Positions 1 through 7,420 of a stretch of DNA of 33,083 nt are shown piece by piece. How positions within the stretch are numbered: the first letter of the stretch is position 1; every line of letters starts with the position of its first letter. The position numbers were made by a program, and so were the translations under genes. Location: contig JAFZQT010000058.1 in NCBI GenBank assembly GCA_017620235.1, positions 1-33,083 of the forward strand. Reading direction: 5' to 3'. The notes beneath the pieces are model-generated. The model was not told where the DNA came from. It made no database searches and was given only the letters and a program-made list of their open reading frames with translations. The DNA comes from Butyrivibrio sp. GTDB taxonomy: Bacteria > Bacillota > Clostridia > Lachnospirales > Lachnospiraceae.

Positions 1-215
1 AGCATGAATCTAATGATGTTCTGGACTTAATGCATATTTAGTTGTTAAATTATTATGTCATATATACAGAAGTTAATGCAAAATAAAAAAATAGTATGCT
101 TTAAGTATTGGATATTTGCATTTAATTCTTTATTTTACTTTTAGGGATGGTAGTACTGAGGGCTAAATACACTTTTTCGCAAAATTCTAGTTTTACGAAA
201 AACATATAGTATGAT
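1..215. other. AT-rich left-edge region without a supported gene
   Basis: I find no reading frame with a plausible ribosome binding site on either strand here. The stretch is very AT-rich and probably carries upstream regulatory sequence for the recombinase that follows. A weak promoter-like pair (GTTTTA near 190, GATAAT near 213) is possible but far from consensus. Whatever gene lies further left is outside the window. Confidence 0.5.
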
Positions 216-254
216 AATATAGATATATGGGATTTAATCCTATATATCTATATT
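216..254 (+). repeat. Long AT-rich inverted repeat before the recombinase
   Basis: Bases 216-233 pair with 237-254 over 18 positions, all Watson-Crick except one G-U (229/241), around a three-base loop. The right arm runs into several T residues (253-257). In RNA from the + strand this would form a strong hairpin resembling an intrinsic terminator or attenuator. As DNA it could be a dimeric operator. It ends about 28 bases before the Shine-Dalgarno of the recombinase gene, so it probably bears on that gene's expression. The pairing is seen directly; the role is inferred. Confidence 0.6.
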
Positions 255-294
255 TTTATTCGATAAAATGCTTTATCTATTGGGGGAAAATACT

Positions 295-1311
295 ATGCCT
301 GAGAACAAAATGCAATACTCTGATAAGATCAATGAGCTTCTAAGCGAAATGCCTGAGTTTGTTTCCGATTTCATATATAACTTCGGTCGTGTTGAGAATT
401 ATGCGACTAAGCTCGAATATTGTCGTGATATAAAGGTCTACCTTGAGTTCATAACGAATTATCTTCCAAAATATTGCGATAAATCCATTAAAGATCTATC
501 CATAGATGATGTAGCTAATATTGAAATTCTTGATATAAACAGATTCCTGACAACGCTTTCTGGAAATCACAAGGAATCAACCGTTAAAAGAAAACGTGCT
601 TCCTTATCCAGTATGTACGGATTCTTTGTTGCAACAGGTAAAATGTCACGCAATCCAATTGCAGCTACCAAGACAATTAAAATTCCAAGTAAGGATGTTA
701 TTTATTTAACAAATGATGAACAGCGCATTCTTCTTGATACTGTAAGGCACGGAACAAACCTGCATGATTCTGTCGCAAAGGTGCATTATATCTACGCTGA
801 CAGAGATTCTGCAATGTTCATATTATTGCTAGATACCGGGCTCAGAGTTTCTGAGATGCTTGATACGGATATTATAGACTTCAATCTCAATGATTGTAGC
901 GTTGTTGTTAAAAGAAAAGGCGGCGATACGCAGATTATCTATTATTCTGATGAATGTAGGGATTATCTCGATACGTATTTTACCTCTCAAAAGGCTAAAT
1001 ACGGCCTCTCTTCCAATAATCTTAAATTCCCCGCTTTCACTACTACTACCGGCAATAGGCTGGGAGTGCGCGCTGTTGAGATACTTGTAAAGAAATACGT
1101 GGCTGTATGTCTTCCGGAAAAAGCCAGGATAATATCACCACATAAATTAAGATCAAGCTTTGCAATGAGTTTTTATGCCGCGAGCGACAATGATATCCTG
1201 CTTTTAAAGAAAAAAATGAATCATAAGAGCATACAGACAACAAATATATACGCAAAAGCTTCTGATACAGCCATGAAGGAATCAAGATCGCTATTGCAGG
1301 GATTGAGATGA
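295..1311 (+). CDS. Tyrosine recombinase, XerC/XerD-like
   Basis: Site-specific recombinase that cuts and rejoins DNA through a 3'-phosphotyrosine. I choose the ATG at 295 because GGGGG at 282-286 sits 8 bases before it; the in-frame ATG at 268 has no binding site. Counted from 295 (338 residues), an N-terminal SAM-like core-binding domain covers about 10-125. The catalytic set is complete in the C-terminal half: R184 (GLRVSEM), K208, H283 and R286 (SPHKLR), H310 (MNHKS) and nucleophile Y319. Length suits Xer proteins or short integrases. No excisionase, phage gene or att repeat is visible, and the neighbours are core genes, so a chromosomal Xer-type role is more likely than a mobile element. 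Whether it is the main dimer-resolving Xer cannot be told from the window. It converges on the carboxypeptidase gene across a shared terminator. Confidence 0.85.
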   Translation: MPENKMQYSDKINELLSEMPEFVSDFIYNFGRVENYATKLEYCRDIKVYLEFITNYLPKYCDKSIKDLSIDDVANIEILDINRFLTTLSGNHKESTVKRKRASLSSMYGFFVATGKMSRNPIAATKTIKIPSKDVIYLTNDEQRILLDTVRHGTNLHDSVAKVHYIYADRDSAMFILLLDTGLRVSEMLDTDIIDFNLNDCSVVVKRKGGDTQIIYYSDECRDYLDTYFTSQKAKYGLSSNNLKFPAFTTTTGNRLGVRAVEILVKKYVAVCLPEKARIISPHKLRSSFAMSFYAASDNDILLLKKKMNHKSIQTTNIYAKASDTAMKESRSLLQGLR

Positions 1312-1358
1312 TCGTGTATCTAAGATTTGATTGAAAATTATGGTTTTATCTAAGAAAA

Positions 1359-1396
1359 ACCTGCTTGAGAATTATATTTCCCAAGCAGGTCTATTT
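1359..1396. terminator. Bidirectional terminator between convergent genes
   Basis: Nine-base stem ACCTGCTTG (1359-1367) with CAAGCAGGT (1382-1390) and a 14-base loop. T-rich sequence follows on the + strand (1391-1400), and a TTTTCTT run follows on the - strand. It lies in the short gap between the recombinase stop and the carboxypeptidase stop and can serve both. Confidence 0.8.
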
Positions 1397-2629
1397 TTAT
1401 TTTGATGCTTCACTACCTGCAGCAATATTATCACTATTTTCATTAGCGATTTCTTCAGGTGTTTTATCTACGAAAGAAGTATAAATGGCCACGTGATCAT
1501 ATATACATCTCCATGAACTGTATGCATTTGCCGTAACACAGATATAATGTCTTCCGCCTGCAGATACCTCATAACTTGCCGCACAAGATCCGGCCTGATG
1601 TACATATCCGGTCTTTGCTCCAAGTACTGTACCTTTGGTGTCTTTATCTTCTATTCTTCTGATAAACAAGTTACTTATGCTTATTCCATTTGGCGCAGCT
1701 TTTGTGGGCGAAGTTGTGTACTCTTTTGTATGAAGTACCTCATTACAAAGTTTGTTTTCTTCAGCCGCTTTAAGAATAATTGCTATATCCAGAGGAGTAC
1801 AATAGAGATCCTCATCAAAAATACCGACACAGTTTGTAAAATGCGCCGAACCAGAAAGACCAAGCTCTGCGACTTTTTGATTCATCAGCTCTACAAAAGC
1901 TTCCTGAGAACCTGCAACATATTCAGCAAGTCCGATAGCTGCATCAGCGCCTGATTTCAGGATTGTACCATACATGAGATCTCGAACAGTCTGTTTATCG
2001 CCTTCTAAAAGTCCGACATTACTACAATCATTTTCATTGACATAATTAACTATGCCAGCATTTATCTCATACTCATCGTCAAGACTTTTTATGTGTTCCG
2101 CAGCAACCAAAAGTGTCAATATCTTGGTCATTGATGCCGGATACATTCTGGTTTTAGCACTTTTTCCGGCAATAACCTTTCCGGTATCAAGATCAAGAAG
2201 GACTGCATAAGAACTGTCTACAAAATCATCCTTATCTTTATCTTTATCATTTAGATGGGCAACATTTGTCTCCATATAGTCGACTTTATAGCCTTTAAAG
2301 AATGCACGTGCATCCTCTGATTTCTCCAAAAAAGGATTTAATTCGACTTCTTTTATCTCAGTATCAACAATATCATGCGAACCGCCATCTTCCCCCTTTT
2401 CAGATGCCATATCAAATGGACTTTCTTTTGGTAAAGTTATGTGAACCTTCTTCATTATTGACACAAAAACTATTACCAAAATTACCACTCCAACAGCAAG
2501 TGAAGCTGTATGCATGATTATTTCTTTTTGTCGTCTTAATTTATACTCTCTAACGGAAAGTCTCTGTCCGTTTCTTTTTCTGTAACTTCTACGCCCTAAT
2601 GATCGTCTTCTTTTTCTGCTATTCCTCAA
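1397..2629 (-). CDS. Membrane-anchored D-alanyl-D-alanine carboxypeptidase
   Basis: Peptidase S11 family low-molecular-weight penicillin-binding protein that trims the terminal D-Ala of peptidoglycan stem peptides outside the membrane. I place the start at a TTG (2629) because AGGGTGG (2638-2644) lies 8 bases upstream; the longer frame from a TTG at 2659 has no binding site. Counted from 2629 (410 residues), a strongly basic cytoplasmic tail (about 1-36) precedes a membrane helix (about 40-60), an acidic linker with a Lys-Asp run, and the catalytic domain. The motifs are SMTK (S166, K169), SGA (from S226) and KTG (from K339). The second motif has Ala where SxN usually has Asn. The protein is anchored at its N-terminus rather than by the C-terminal amphipathic helix of DacA/PBP5. 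Family assignment is firm; in vivo activity is inferred. Confidence 0.88.
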   Translation of the reverse strand: MRNSRKRRRSLGRRSYRKRNGQRLSVREYKLRRQKEIIMHTASLAVGVVILVIVFVSIMKKVHITLPKESPFDMASEKGEDGGSHDIVDTEIKEVELNPFLEKSEDARAFFKGYKVDYMETNVAHLNDKDKDKDDFVDSSYAVLLDLDTGKVIAGKSAKTRMYPASMTKILTLLVAAEHIKSLDDEYEINAGIVNYVNENDCSNVGLLEGDKQTVRDLMYGTILKSGADAAIGLAEYVAGSQEAFVELMNQKVAELGLSGSAHFTNCVGIFDEDLYCTPLDIAIILKAAEENKLCNEVLHTKEYTTSPTKAAPNGISISNLFIRRIEDKDTKGTVLGAKTGYVHQAGSCAASYEVSAGGRHYICVTANAYSSWRCIYDHVAIYTSFVDKTPEEIANENSDNIAAGSEASK

Positions 2630-2668
2630 AACAATTTCCACCCTAATAAAAAAATCCAATATATAAAT

Positions 2669-2696
2669 GTTATCATTTTTTTATCTATTTGTTCAA
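2669..2696 (-). promoter_or_regulatory. Candidate promoter for the carboxypeptidase gene
   Basis: On the - strand TTGAAC (2691-2696) and GATAAC (2669-2674) are separated by 16 bases, each matching four of six sigma-70 consensus positions. It sits about 40 bases before the TTG start, within a 157-base AT-rich gap where I see nothing else. Confidence 0.4.
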
Positions 2697-2786
2697 GGGC
2701 AAAAAGCTACAAAATAATGCAAATAAAACTTACATGCAGACAAAACTTTCTTATTTTTGGATAATTATCAGTAAATTTGACGAATT

Positions 2787-3206
2787 TCACTTAAATTCTG
2801 TCGAATAATATGGAACTATTAATGAATCGCCTGCAATTAAATCAGATGCGTCCGCCAGATTATTAATATTGCAGACTTCATTTATATAATCATTTATATC
2901 ATCGTAATGATCTGATGAATAGATATCGCTTGCTATTGTCCAGAGGCTGTCTCCTGAATTGACCGTAATTGACTTATAGTACTTATATTCAGGTACATAT
3001 TTGTCAGACTGTGCATCTGAATTAAATGTAGACATATTGAACATTATGATGAAAATCAACGCTGAAACGACAGCCATAAGCATAATAAACTGCCTTCTGA
3101 CAATCTTTCTGCGTCTGATCTTGTTATTTCTGATTCTGACCTCGCTCTTGCTGAAATATCTGGGATCATTGTATAAACTTACCGCAATCATCATTGCTTC
3201 GCTCAT
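2787..3206 (-). CDS. SOS-controlled LysM membrane protein, YneA-like
   Basis: Likely SOS-induced cell-division inhibitor by analogy with Bacillus YneA, which is divergent from lexA, has one membrane helix and ends in an extracellular LysM domain. The start at 3206 (139 residues) follows AGAGGTGAA (3211-3219); a longer open frame to 3350 would run through the SOS promoter and is rejected. A basic stretch (residues about 27-38, RNNKIRRRKIVRR) precedes a helix (about 39-58). After a short spacer comes a LysM domain (about 78-133) with the typical SGDSLWTIA start and AGDSLIVP end. It has a cytoplasmic N-tail of about 38 residues that Bacillus YneA lacks. The best evidence for the role is the promoter: a near-consensus -35/-10 pair with a LexA box inside its spacer. 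Function is inferred from architecture and context, not from strong sequence identity. Confidence 0.75.
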   Translation of the reverse strand: MSEAMMIAVSLYNDPRYFSKSEVRIRNNKIRRRKIVRRQFIMLMAVVSALIFIIMFNMSTFNSDAQSDKYVPEYKYYKSITVNSGDSLWTIASDIYSSDHYDDINDYINEVCNINNLADASDLIAGDSLIVPYYSTEFK

Positions 3207-3236
3207 AATCTTCACCTCTCTGTGTTCTGTATAACA

Positions 3237-3335
3237 CAAACAAATATTCGTGAACAGCTGTTCTGTTATCATAATATCGAACAAACATTCGTTTGTCAAG
3301 AAAAAACAGAACATATTTTCGCGAACAAACATTTG
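3237..3335. promoter_or_regulatory. Cluster of five LexA (SOS) box-like sites
   Basis: Compared with the Bacillota SOS box CGAACRNRYGTTCG, five sites are seen: 3237-3250 (12 of 14), 3251-3264 (core GAACAGCTGTTC a perfect palindrome), 3278-3291 (CGAACAAACATTCG, 13 of 14), 3308-3321 (12 of 14) and 3322-3335 (12 of 14). The outer sites form two abutting pairs, with the best match between them. The pair at 3308-3335 sits on the lexA side and overlaps its likely -35; the other three serve the yneA-like gene. The arrangement implies LexA autorepression and shared control. Confidence 0.8.
3271..3299 (-). promoter_or_regulatory. LexA-controlled promoter of the yneA-like gene
   Basis: On the - strand a perfect TTGACA (3294-3299) and TATTAT (3271-3276) are 17 bases apart. 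The 17-base spacer contains the best LexA-box match (3278-3291), so repressor bound there would block RNA polymerase directly. Predicted transcription start is near 3264, giving a leader of about 58 bases that carries two further box-like sites. Confidence 0.75.
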
Positions 3336-3361
3336 TGTTTTGTTTTTCACTATGATATACT
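3333..3361 (+). promoter_or_regulatory. Candidate lexA promoter
   Basis: TTGTGT (3333-3338) and TATACT (3356-3361) are 17 bases apart on the + strand. The -10 is good and the -35 is weak. The last LexA-box-like site (3322-3335) overlaps the -35, as expected for autoregulation. Confidence 0.5.
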
Positions 3362-3382
3362 TGGTTTAGATAGGAGGTTAAC

Positions 3383-4003
3383 ATGGACAAGAGCAAACTC
3401 ACACCAATACAGCAAAAGATCCTCGATTATATCAAGGAAGAGACATTAACAAAGGGCTTTCCTCCGTCAGTACGCGACATTTGTGCTGCGGTCAATCTTA
3501 AATCAACATCTTCTGTTTTCACACATCTCGGTAACTTGGAGAAAAAGGGCTATATCAAGCGTGATCCCACTAAGCCTCGTGCCATCACGATCTGTGACGA
3601 CAGCTTCAATATGATAAGAACAGAAATCGTCAGCATACCTGTCGTAGGTCAGGTTGCCGCAGGTTCACCTATCCTTGCTGAAGAAAATATCGATTCTTAC
3701 ATTCCTATTCCGGCATCAATGTGTCCGAAGGGCTCAGATGCATTTATATTGAATGTAAAGGGCGATTCTATGATAAACGCCGGAATATATAACGGAGATC
3801 AGATCTTTGTTGAGGTTTGTAATACTGCCAGAAACGGCGATCAGGTAGTTGCTCTTATTGATGATTCTGCTACGGTTAAGACTTTCTATAAAGAGAATGA
3901 CCATATAAGGCTTCAGCCTGAAAACGATTCAATGGATCCCATAATCGTTGACGATTGCAAGATCCTTGGAAAAGTATTCGGAGTAATGAGATTTTATAAA
4001 TAA
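3383..4003 (+). CDS. lexA: LexA, SOS transcriptional repressor
   Basis: Represses DNA-damage genes and cleaves itself when RecA is activated by single-stranded DNA. The 206-residue protein has the usual length. A winged-helix DNA-binding domain covers about 1-70 (recognition helix region [16 protein letters not shown]). The self-cleavage bond is Ala93-Gly94 (VAAGSPI). The peptidase S24 domain follows with nucleophile Ser129 (KGDSM) and Lys166 (SATVKTF). The start is fixed by AGGAGG (3372-3377) five bases upstream. It is monocistronic, divergent from the yneA-like gene across the SOS-box cluster, and ends at a terminator shared with rsfS. Confidence 0.97.
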   Translation: MDKSKLTPIQQKILDYIKEETLTKGFPPSVRDICAAVNLKSTSSVFTHLGNLEKKGYIKRDPTKPRAITICDDSFNMIRTEIVSIPVVGQVAAGSPILAEENIDSYIPIPASMCPKGSDAFILNVKGDSMINAGIYNGDQIFVEVCNTARNGDQVVALIDDSATVKTFYKENDHIRLQPENDSMDPIIVDDCKILGKVFGVMRFYK

Positions 4004-4015
4004 TATAAATAAAAG

Positions 4016-4062
4016 AACGGTCGGTGCGATTCAAACATGAACCATACCGACCGTTTATTTTT
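4016..4062. terminator. Bidirectional terminator between lexA and rsfS
   Basis: Ten-base stem AACGGTCGGT (4016-4025) with ACCGACCGTT (4046-4055), followed by a T run on the + strand (4056-4063) and by T-rich sequence on the - strand. It ends lexA on one side and the obg-to-rsfS operon on the other. Confidence 0.85.
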
Positions 4063-4425
4063 TTAATTAAGATTATCTTTTTCTATTGGCTTACCATCGC
4101 GCCATATTCTCTCAAGATCGTAAAATACCCTGTTCTCGCTGTCAAAAACGTGAACAATGATATCGCCGAAATCAAGAAGAATCCAGTTTGCTGATTCATA
4201 GCCCTCAACGTTCTTTGTAAGGAAACCTGCTCTTCCGAGAGCATCCTGAACGCTGTCTGCCATTGCCTGAACCTGATTGGAGTTAGTTCCGTTTGCAATG
4301 ATAAAGTAATCTGCAAGTGTAGAAATCTCGCTTATATCAATGGCGTGAACATCAATTCCTTTTCTGTCTTCCAATGCTTCCATCGCCATCAAAGCCATTT
4401 TCTTTGAGTTCTCAATATCTGACAT
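4063..4425 (-). CDS. rsfS: Ribosomal silencing factor RsfS
   Basis: RsfS (Iojap/YbeB family) binds ribosomal protein L14 on the 50S subunit and blocks joining with 30S in poor nutrient conditions. The 120-residue product from the ATG at 4425 has the normal family length. That start follows GAGGTG closely and lies 13 bases after the yqeK stop; the longer frame to 4467 would run into yqeK. Family features are visible: ADYFIIANGTNSNQVQAM in the first half and WILLDFGDIIVHVF with FYDLERIW at the end. It is the last gene of the obg-yhbY-nadD-yqeK-rsfS run, the same order as Bacillus yqeI-nadD-yqeK-yqeL, and stops inside the terminator tail. Confidence 0.95.
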   Translation of the reverse strand: MSDIENSKKMALMAMEALEDRKGIDVHAIDISEISTLADYFIIANGTNSNQVQAMADSVQDALGRAGFLTKNVEGYESANWILLDFGDIIVHVFDSENRVFYDLERIWRDGKPIEKDNLN

Positions 4426-4438
4426 ATTCACCTCGTCC

Positions 4439-5020
4439 TTATTTATAGTATTTCTTGTAGAACTCATAAGCTTTCATGGTGGTATCATCACACTCTTTTC
4501 CTATGGTTCTTAAATAATTTATCGAATTATACAATATATGCGCCAGGCATTTGTCTATATCCGAAAAAGCTTCCTGTCTGATAATATTCATATCATCCAA
4601 TGGTTTTCTGTTTGGTTCTATGAAGTCTGCGATATATACGATTTTTTCAAGAAGAGACATGTTTTCTCTTCCCGTTGTATGATATCTGATCGCATTGAGT
4701 ATCTCGGGATCACGAACTTCATATTTGGTACTTGCTATATAGATTCCGGCCTTTGCATGAAGAAGCGAATGATTCCTTCTCTCAACGTCGGTAATCTCTA
4801 TATTATTCTTTTCACAGATGCTAAGCTGTTCCTCATGAGACAGACATTTGGCACAATCATGCAAAAAACCTGCAATAAGAGCCTTATCAACATTTGCTCC
4901 GTGAACCATTGCAAGCGATGCACTCGTATATGCTACGCCCAAAGTATGGTCGAATCTGTCGGGCTTTAATTCCTTTTCGAGTTCTTTTCTAAGTTTCTGC
5001 GTGATCTCCAAGGTCTTCAT
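4439..5020 (-). CDS. yqeK: YqeK-type HD hydrolase (diadenosine tetraphosphatase)
   Basis: HD-domain metal phosphohydrolase. Bacillota YqeK proteins split diadenosine tetraphosphate symmetrically into two ADP, clearing a stress nucleotide. The 193-residue protein shows H25 (FDHTLGV), the H54-D55 pair (FLHDCAK), the later NHSLLHA and YHTTG histidines, and YIADFIEPNR near residue 130, all typical of the family. Its ATG overlaps the nadD stop by four bases (ATGA), implying coupled translation. The order nadD-yqeK-rsfS is conserved across Bacillota, which supports the name over other HD hydrolases. Confidence 0.92.
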   Translation of the reverse strand: MKTLEITQKLRKELEKELKPDRFDHTLGVAYTSASLAMVHGANVDKALIAGFLHDCAKCLSHEEQLSICEKNNIEITDVERRNHSLLHAKAGIYIASTKYEVRDPEILNAIRYHTTGRENMSLLEKIVYIADFIEPNRKPLDDMNIIRQEAFSDIDKCLAHILYNSINYLRTIGKECDDTTMKAYEFYKKYYK

Positions 5021-5625
5021 TTATATAATCCTTTTAAACAAATAAACTCTATGCACTCTTTGGGAACCATGTATTTAATGCTTCTGCCCGTTCTGACTCT
5101 TTTTCTGATCTCCTGTGACGAAATGTCCACTCTGTTAAATGTAAGAAGCTGTATATCTACGTTGTACTGTGTAAGCAGCTTTCTTCTCATATTATCAAGA
5201 GCAGCCACGTCGTGGTTATCCCTTACAGCAGCCAATATGGTGCATGACTGCAAAAGCTCTTTTGCATTATACCAGGTCTCAATATCGACAACAGCGTCTC
5301 CGCCCAGTATCAGATACAATTCATCACCGGGATACATGCCCTTAAGTTCCTTTAACACATCGTATGTGTAGGTTCCTTTGGGTTTATCAATCTCAATCCT
5401 TGAACATGTAAAATACGGATTGTCTTTGATTGCCATTTTGACCATGTTATATCTGATATCACCCGATGACAGATTGTTTCCTTTCATAAGGTGAGCAAGT
5501 TTTTCGGGAATAAAGATTACTCTGTCCAAACCATACTGCTCCCTTGCGGCTTCTCCTAAAAGAAGATGTCCGTAATGAATAGGGTCGAAATTTCCAACAA
5601 GAATACCGATCTTTCTGCTAGCCAT
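5017..5625 (-). CDS. nadD: Nicotinate-nucleotide adenylyltransferase NadD
   Basis: Transfers AMP from ATP to nicotinate mononucleotide, making deamido-NAD in the cytoplasmic route to NAD. The 202 residues match the family. The nucleotidyltransferase HxGH motif is H17-Y-G-H20 in GNFDPIHYGH, and the C-terminal ISSTxIR equivalent reads ISSQEIRKRVRTGRSI. GGAGG lies seven bases before the ATG. It is separated from yhbY by 28 bases and overlaps yqeK. The tail MVPKECIEFI is typical of NadD and sets it apart from CoaD, which is also in this window. Confidence 0.96.
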   Translation of the reverse strand: MASRKIGILVGNFDPIHYGHLLLGEAAREQYGLDRVIFIPEKLAHLMKGNNLSSGDIRYNMVKMAIKDNPYFTCSRIEIDKPKGTYTYDVLKELKGMYPGDELYLILGGDAVVDIETWYNAKELLQSCTILAAVRDNHDVAALDNMRRKLLTQYNVDIQLLTFNRVDISSQEIRKRVRTGRSIKYMVPKECIEFICLKGLYK

Positions 5626-5653
5626 AAGAGTGCCTCCGTAATAGGATTTATTA

Positions 5654-5968
5654 TCAATTTACAGCCTTTTTGGTCTTTGGTAATACAATCTTTGGTTCAT
5701 CCTTGAAAGGCTTGTATAAAACAAATTTTCTTCCAATAACCTGAACAAGATCCGAGCGAGTTCTCTCGGAAACCATTATTGCAACATTTGACACATCATC
5801 CATGCAGTTCTTCAGAACCGTAATCTTAACAAGCTCATGTGTGTTGAATGTTTCAGCAATAGCATCTATTATTTCCGGCGTTACGGTTGATTTTCCAATC
5901 TGAAAAACAGGATCAAGATCAGCCGCAAGGCTCTTTAAATATGCTCTTTGTTTACTTGTCAATGTCAT
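5654..5968 (-). CDS. yhbY: YhbY family RNA-binding protein (CRM domain)
   Basis: Small CRM-domain protein associated with pre-50S ribosomes. The 104 residues form a single domain beginning LTSKQRAYLKSLA, with the GxxG-type RNA-binding loop in VIGRKFVLYK near residue 80. Its ATG overlaps the obg stop by one base (TAATG), so translation is probably coupled to obg, a GTPase that also acts on the 50S subunit. A basic tail (LPKTKKAVN) follows the domain. Confidence 0.93.
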   Translation of the reverse strand: MTLTSKQRAYLKSLAADLDPVFQIGKSTVTPEIIDAIAETFNTHELVKITVLKNCMDDVSNVAIMVSERTRSDLVQVIGRKFVLYKPFKDEPKIVLPKTKKAVN

Positions 5969-7326
5969 TATGTTTCATCCTCTTCATCGTCATATTCATC
6001 TTCATCGTTTGCGGGAATTGTATCCGCATTACGATAGTATTCAAAGCTGTATCCGTACATTCTTACGGTGTCGCCTTCGTTGATATGAAGCTTCTCAAGC
6101 TCATCAAGAATACCGTTGTCCTTGAGGAAGTTCTGGAAGAATGCAAATCCCTTCTCGGATTCAAGATTTGTATAACCAAGCATCTTCTCAATCTTAGGTC
6201 CTTCAATGACAAACTCTTTTTCATCACTGTCGTAAGTGACTGTAAATGCCTCGTCCGTATCGCGAGCCATTGTCTCAGGGAAGAATTCCTGCTCAAATAC
6301 AACAGCGTCCTTAGGAAGTTCATCGAGGGTCCTACTTACATAGTATAGCAGTTCCTGGATGCCTTTTCCAGTTAGGGTTGATGTGGCAAAAACCTTGACT
6401 CCGAGAGGCTCATACTTCTCTCTTATCTTCTTGATGATGTCAGAATCCTCACCATCAGGGAGCATATCGATCTTATTTGCGGCAATTACCTGTGGTTTGC
6501 TGGATATATCAGCATTGTAGTTCTTGAGCTCAGCATTTATCGCCTCAATATCTTCTATAGGATCGCGTCCCTCTGTAGATGCGGCGTCAACAACATGAAT
6601 CATCATTCTTGTACGCTCAATATGTCTCAAAAACTCGTGTCCGAGTCCCAATCCTTCCGAAGCACCTTCTATAAGTCCCGGAATATCAGCAACAACGAAG
6701 CCTCTCGCGTCAGAAAGATCAACTACACCGAGCATCGGTGATAATGTGGTGAAGTGATAATTCGCAATCTTGGGCTTTGCATTTGATACCTTGGATAAAA
6801 AAGTTGATTTTCCGACATTGGGGAATCCAACTAGTCCAACGTCAGCGATAACCTTAAGCTCAAGCATAACTTCGAGCATGATCGCGGGCTGACCGGGCTG
6901 AGCATATTTGGGCGCCTGCATTGTGGAAGTCGCATAATGCATATTTCCGTTTCCGCCTCGTCCGCCTTTAAGAACAACAACTTTCTTGTTCTCTCCGCTC
7001 ATATCGGCAATAACTTTTCCGGTTTCAGCTTCTTTTATAACTGTTCCCTCAGGAACTTTTATATATAAATCCTCGCCATTTTTACCATGGCAACGTCTCT
7101 TATTTCCGTCCTGACCGTTTTGTGCTTTATATTTGCCGCCGTAATGAAAGTCTGCAAGTGTATTGATACCTTCATCTACGACAAAAATTATATCTCCGCC
7201 TTTTCCGCCGTCTCCACCGTCGGGACCGCCGTTAGGCACATATTTTTCTCTGCGGAACGAAACGTGTCCGTCGCCGCCTTTTCCGCTTTGTATAAAGATT
7301 TTGGCTTTATCTACAAATACCGGCAT
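5968..7326 (-). CDS. obg: GTPase ObgE/CgtA
   Basis: Essential GTPase in late 50S assembly and stringent-response signalling. The 452-residue protein has the glycine-rich Obg fold (about 1-158, with the GGDGG and GGRGGNG runs). The G domain follows, with P-loop GFPNVGKST (167-175), the TT switch I region (HFTTLSP), DIPG (214-217) and NKID. A C-terminal OCT domain spans about 345-435, and the end is a strongly acidic tail (DEDEYDDEEDE), common in Gram-positive Obg. AAAGGAA precedes the start. It lies downstream of rpmA across an intrinsic terminator, so it needs readthrough or its own promoter. Confidence 0.97.
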   Translation of the reverse strand: MPVFVDKAKIFIQSGKGGDGHVSFRREKYVPNGGPDGGDGGKGGDIIFVVDEGINTLADFHYGGKYKAQNGQDGNKRRCHGKNGEDLYIKVPEGTVIKEAETGKVIADMSGENKKVVVLKGGRGGNGNMHYATSTMQAPKYAQPGQPAIMLEVMLELKVIADVGLVGFPNVGKSTFLSKVSNAKPKIANYHFTTLSPMLGVVDLSDARGFVVADIPGLIEGASEGLGLGHEFLRHIERTRMMIHVVDAASTEGRDPIEDIEAINAELKNYNADISSKPQVIAANKIDMLPDGEDSDIIKKIREKYEPLGVKVFATSTLTGKGIQELLYYVSRTLDELPKDAVVFEQEFFPETMARDTDEAFTVTYDSDEKEFVIEGPKIEKMLGYTNLESEKGFAFFQNFLKDNGILDELEKLHINEGDTVRMYGYSFEYYRNADTIPANDEDEYDDEEDET

Positions 7327-7367
7327 AATCTAAATTCCTTTCGGATCATTTGCTAAATAAAAATATA

Positions 7368-7409
7368 ATGAATTAAAAATATGGGCTTCAAACATTGAGT
7401 TTGAAGCCC
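7368..7409 (-). terminator. Intrinsic terminator between rpmA and obg
   Basis: Eleven-base perfect stem (7383-7393 with 7399-7409, GGGCTTCAAAC arms) and a five-base loop. On the - strand it is followed by ATATTTTTAATT. It separates the L21-Prp-L27 transcript from obg. A possible obg promoter overlaps it on the - strand: TTGAAG (7386-7391) and TATATT (7362-7367), 18 bases apart. Confidence 0.8.
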
Positions 7410-7420
7410 GTTTAGTTAAA

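Noticed and set aside
295-1311. Integrated mobile element at the left edge
   Set aside because: There are no phage, conjugation or transposon genes, no duplicated att sequence, and the recombinase is followed directly by core genes. The left side is outside the window, so this is not fully excluded.
3222-3449. Open frames on both strands across the lexA promoter, and the long upstream extension of the LysM gene
   Set aside because: They run through the SOS boxes and promoters, lack binding sites, and overlap the well-supported starts at 3206 and 3383.
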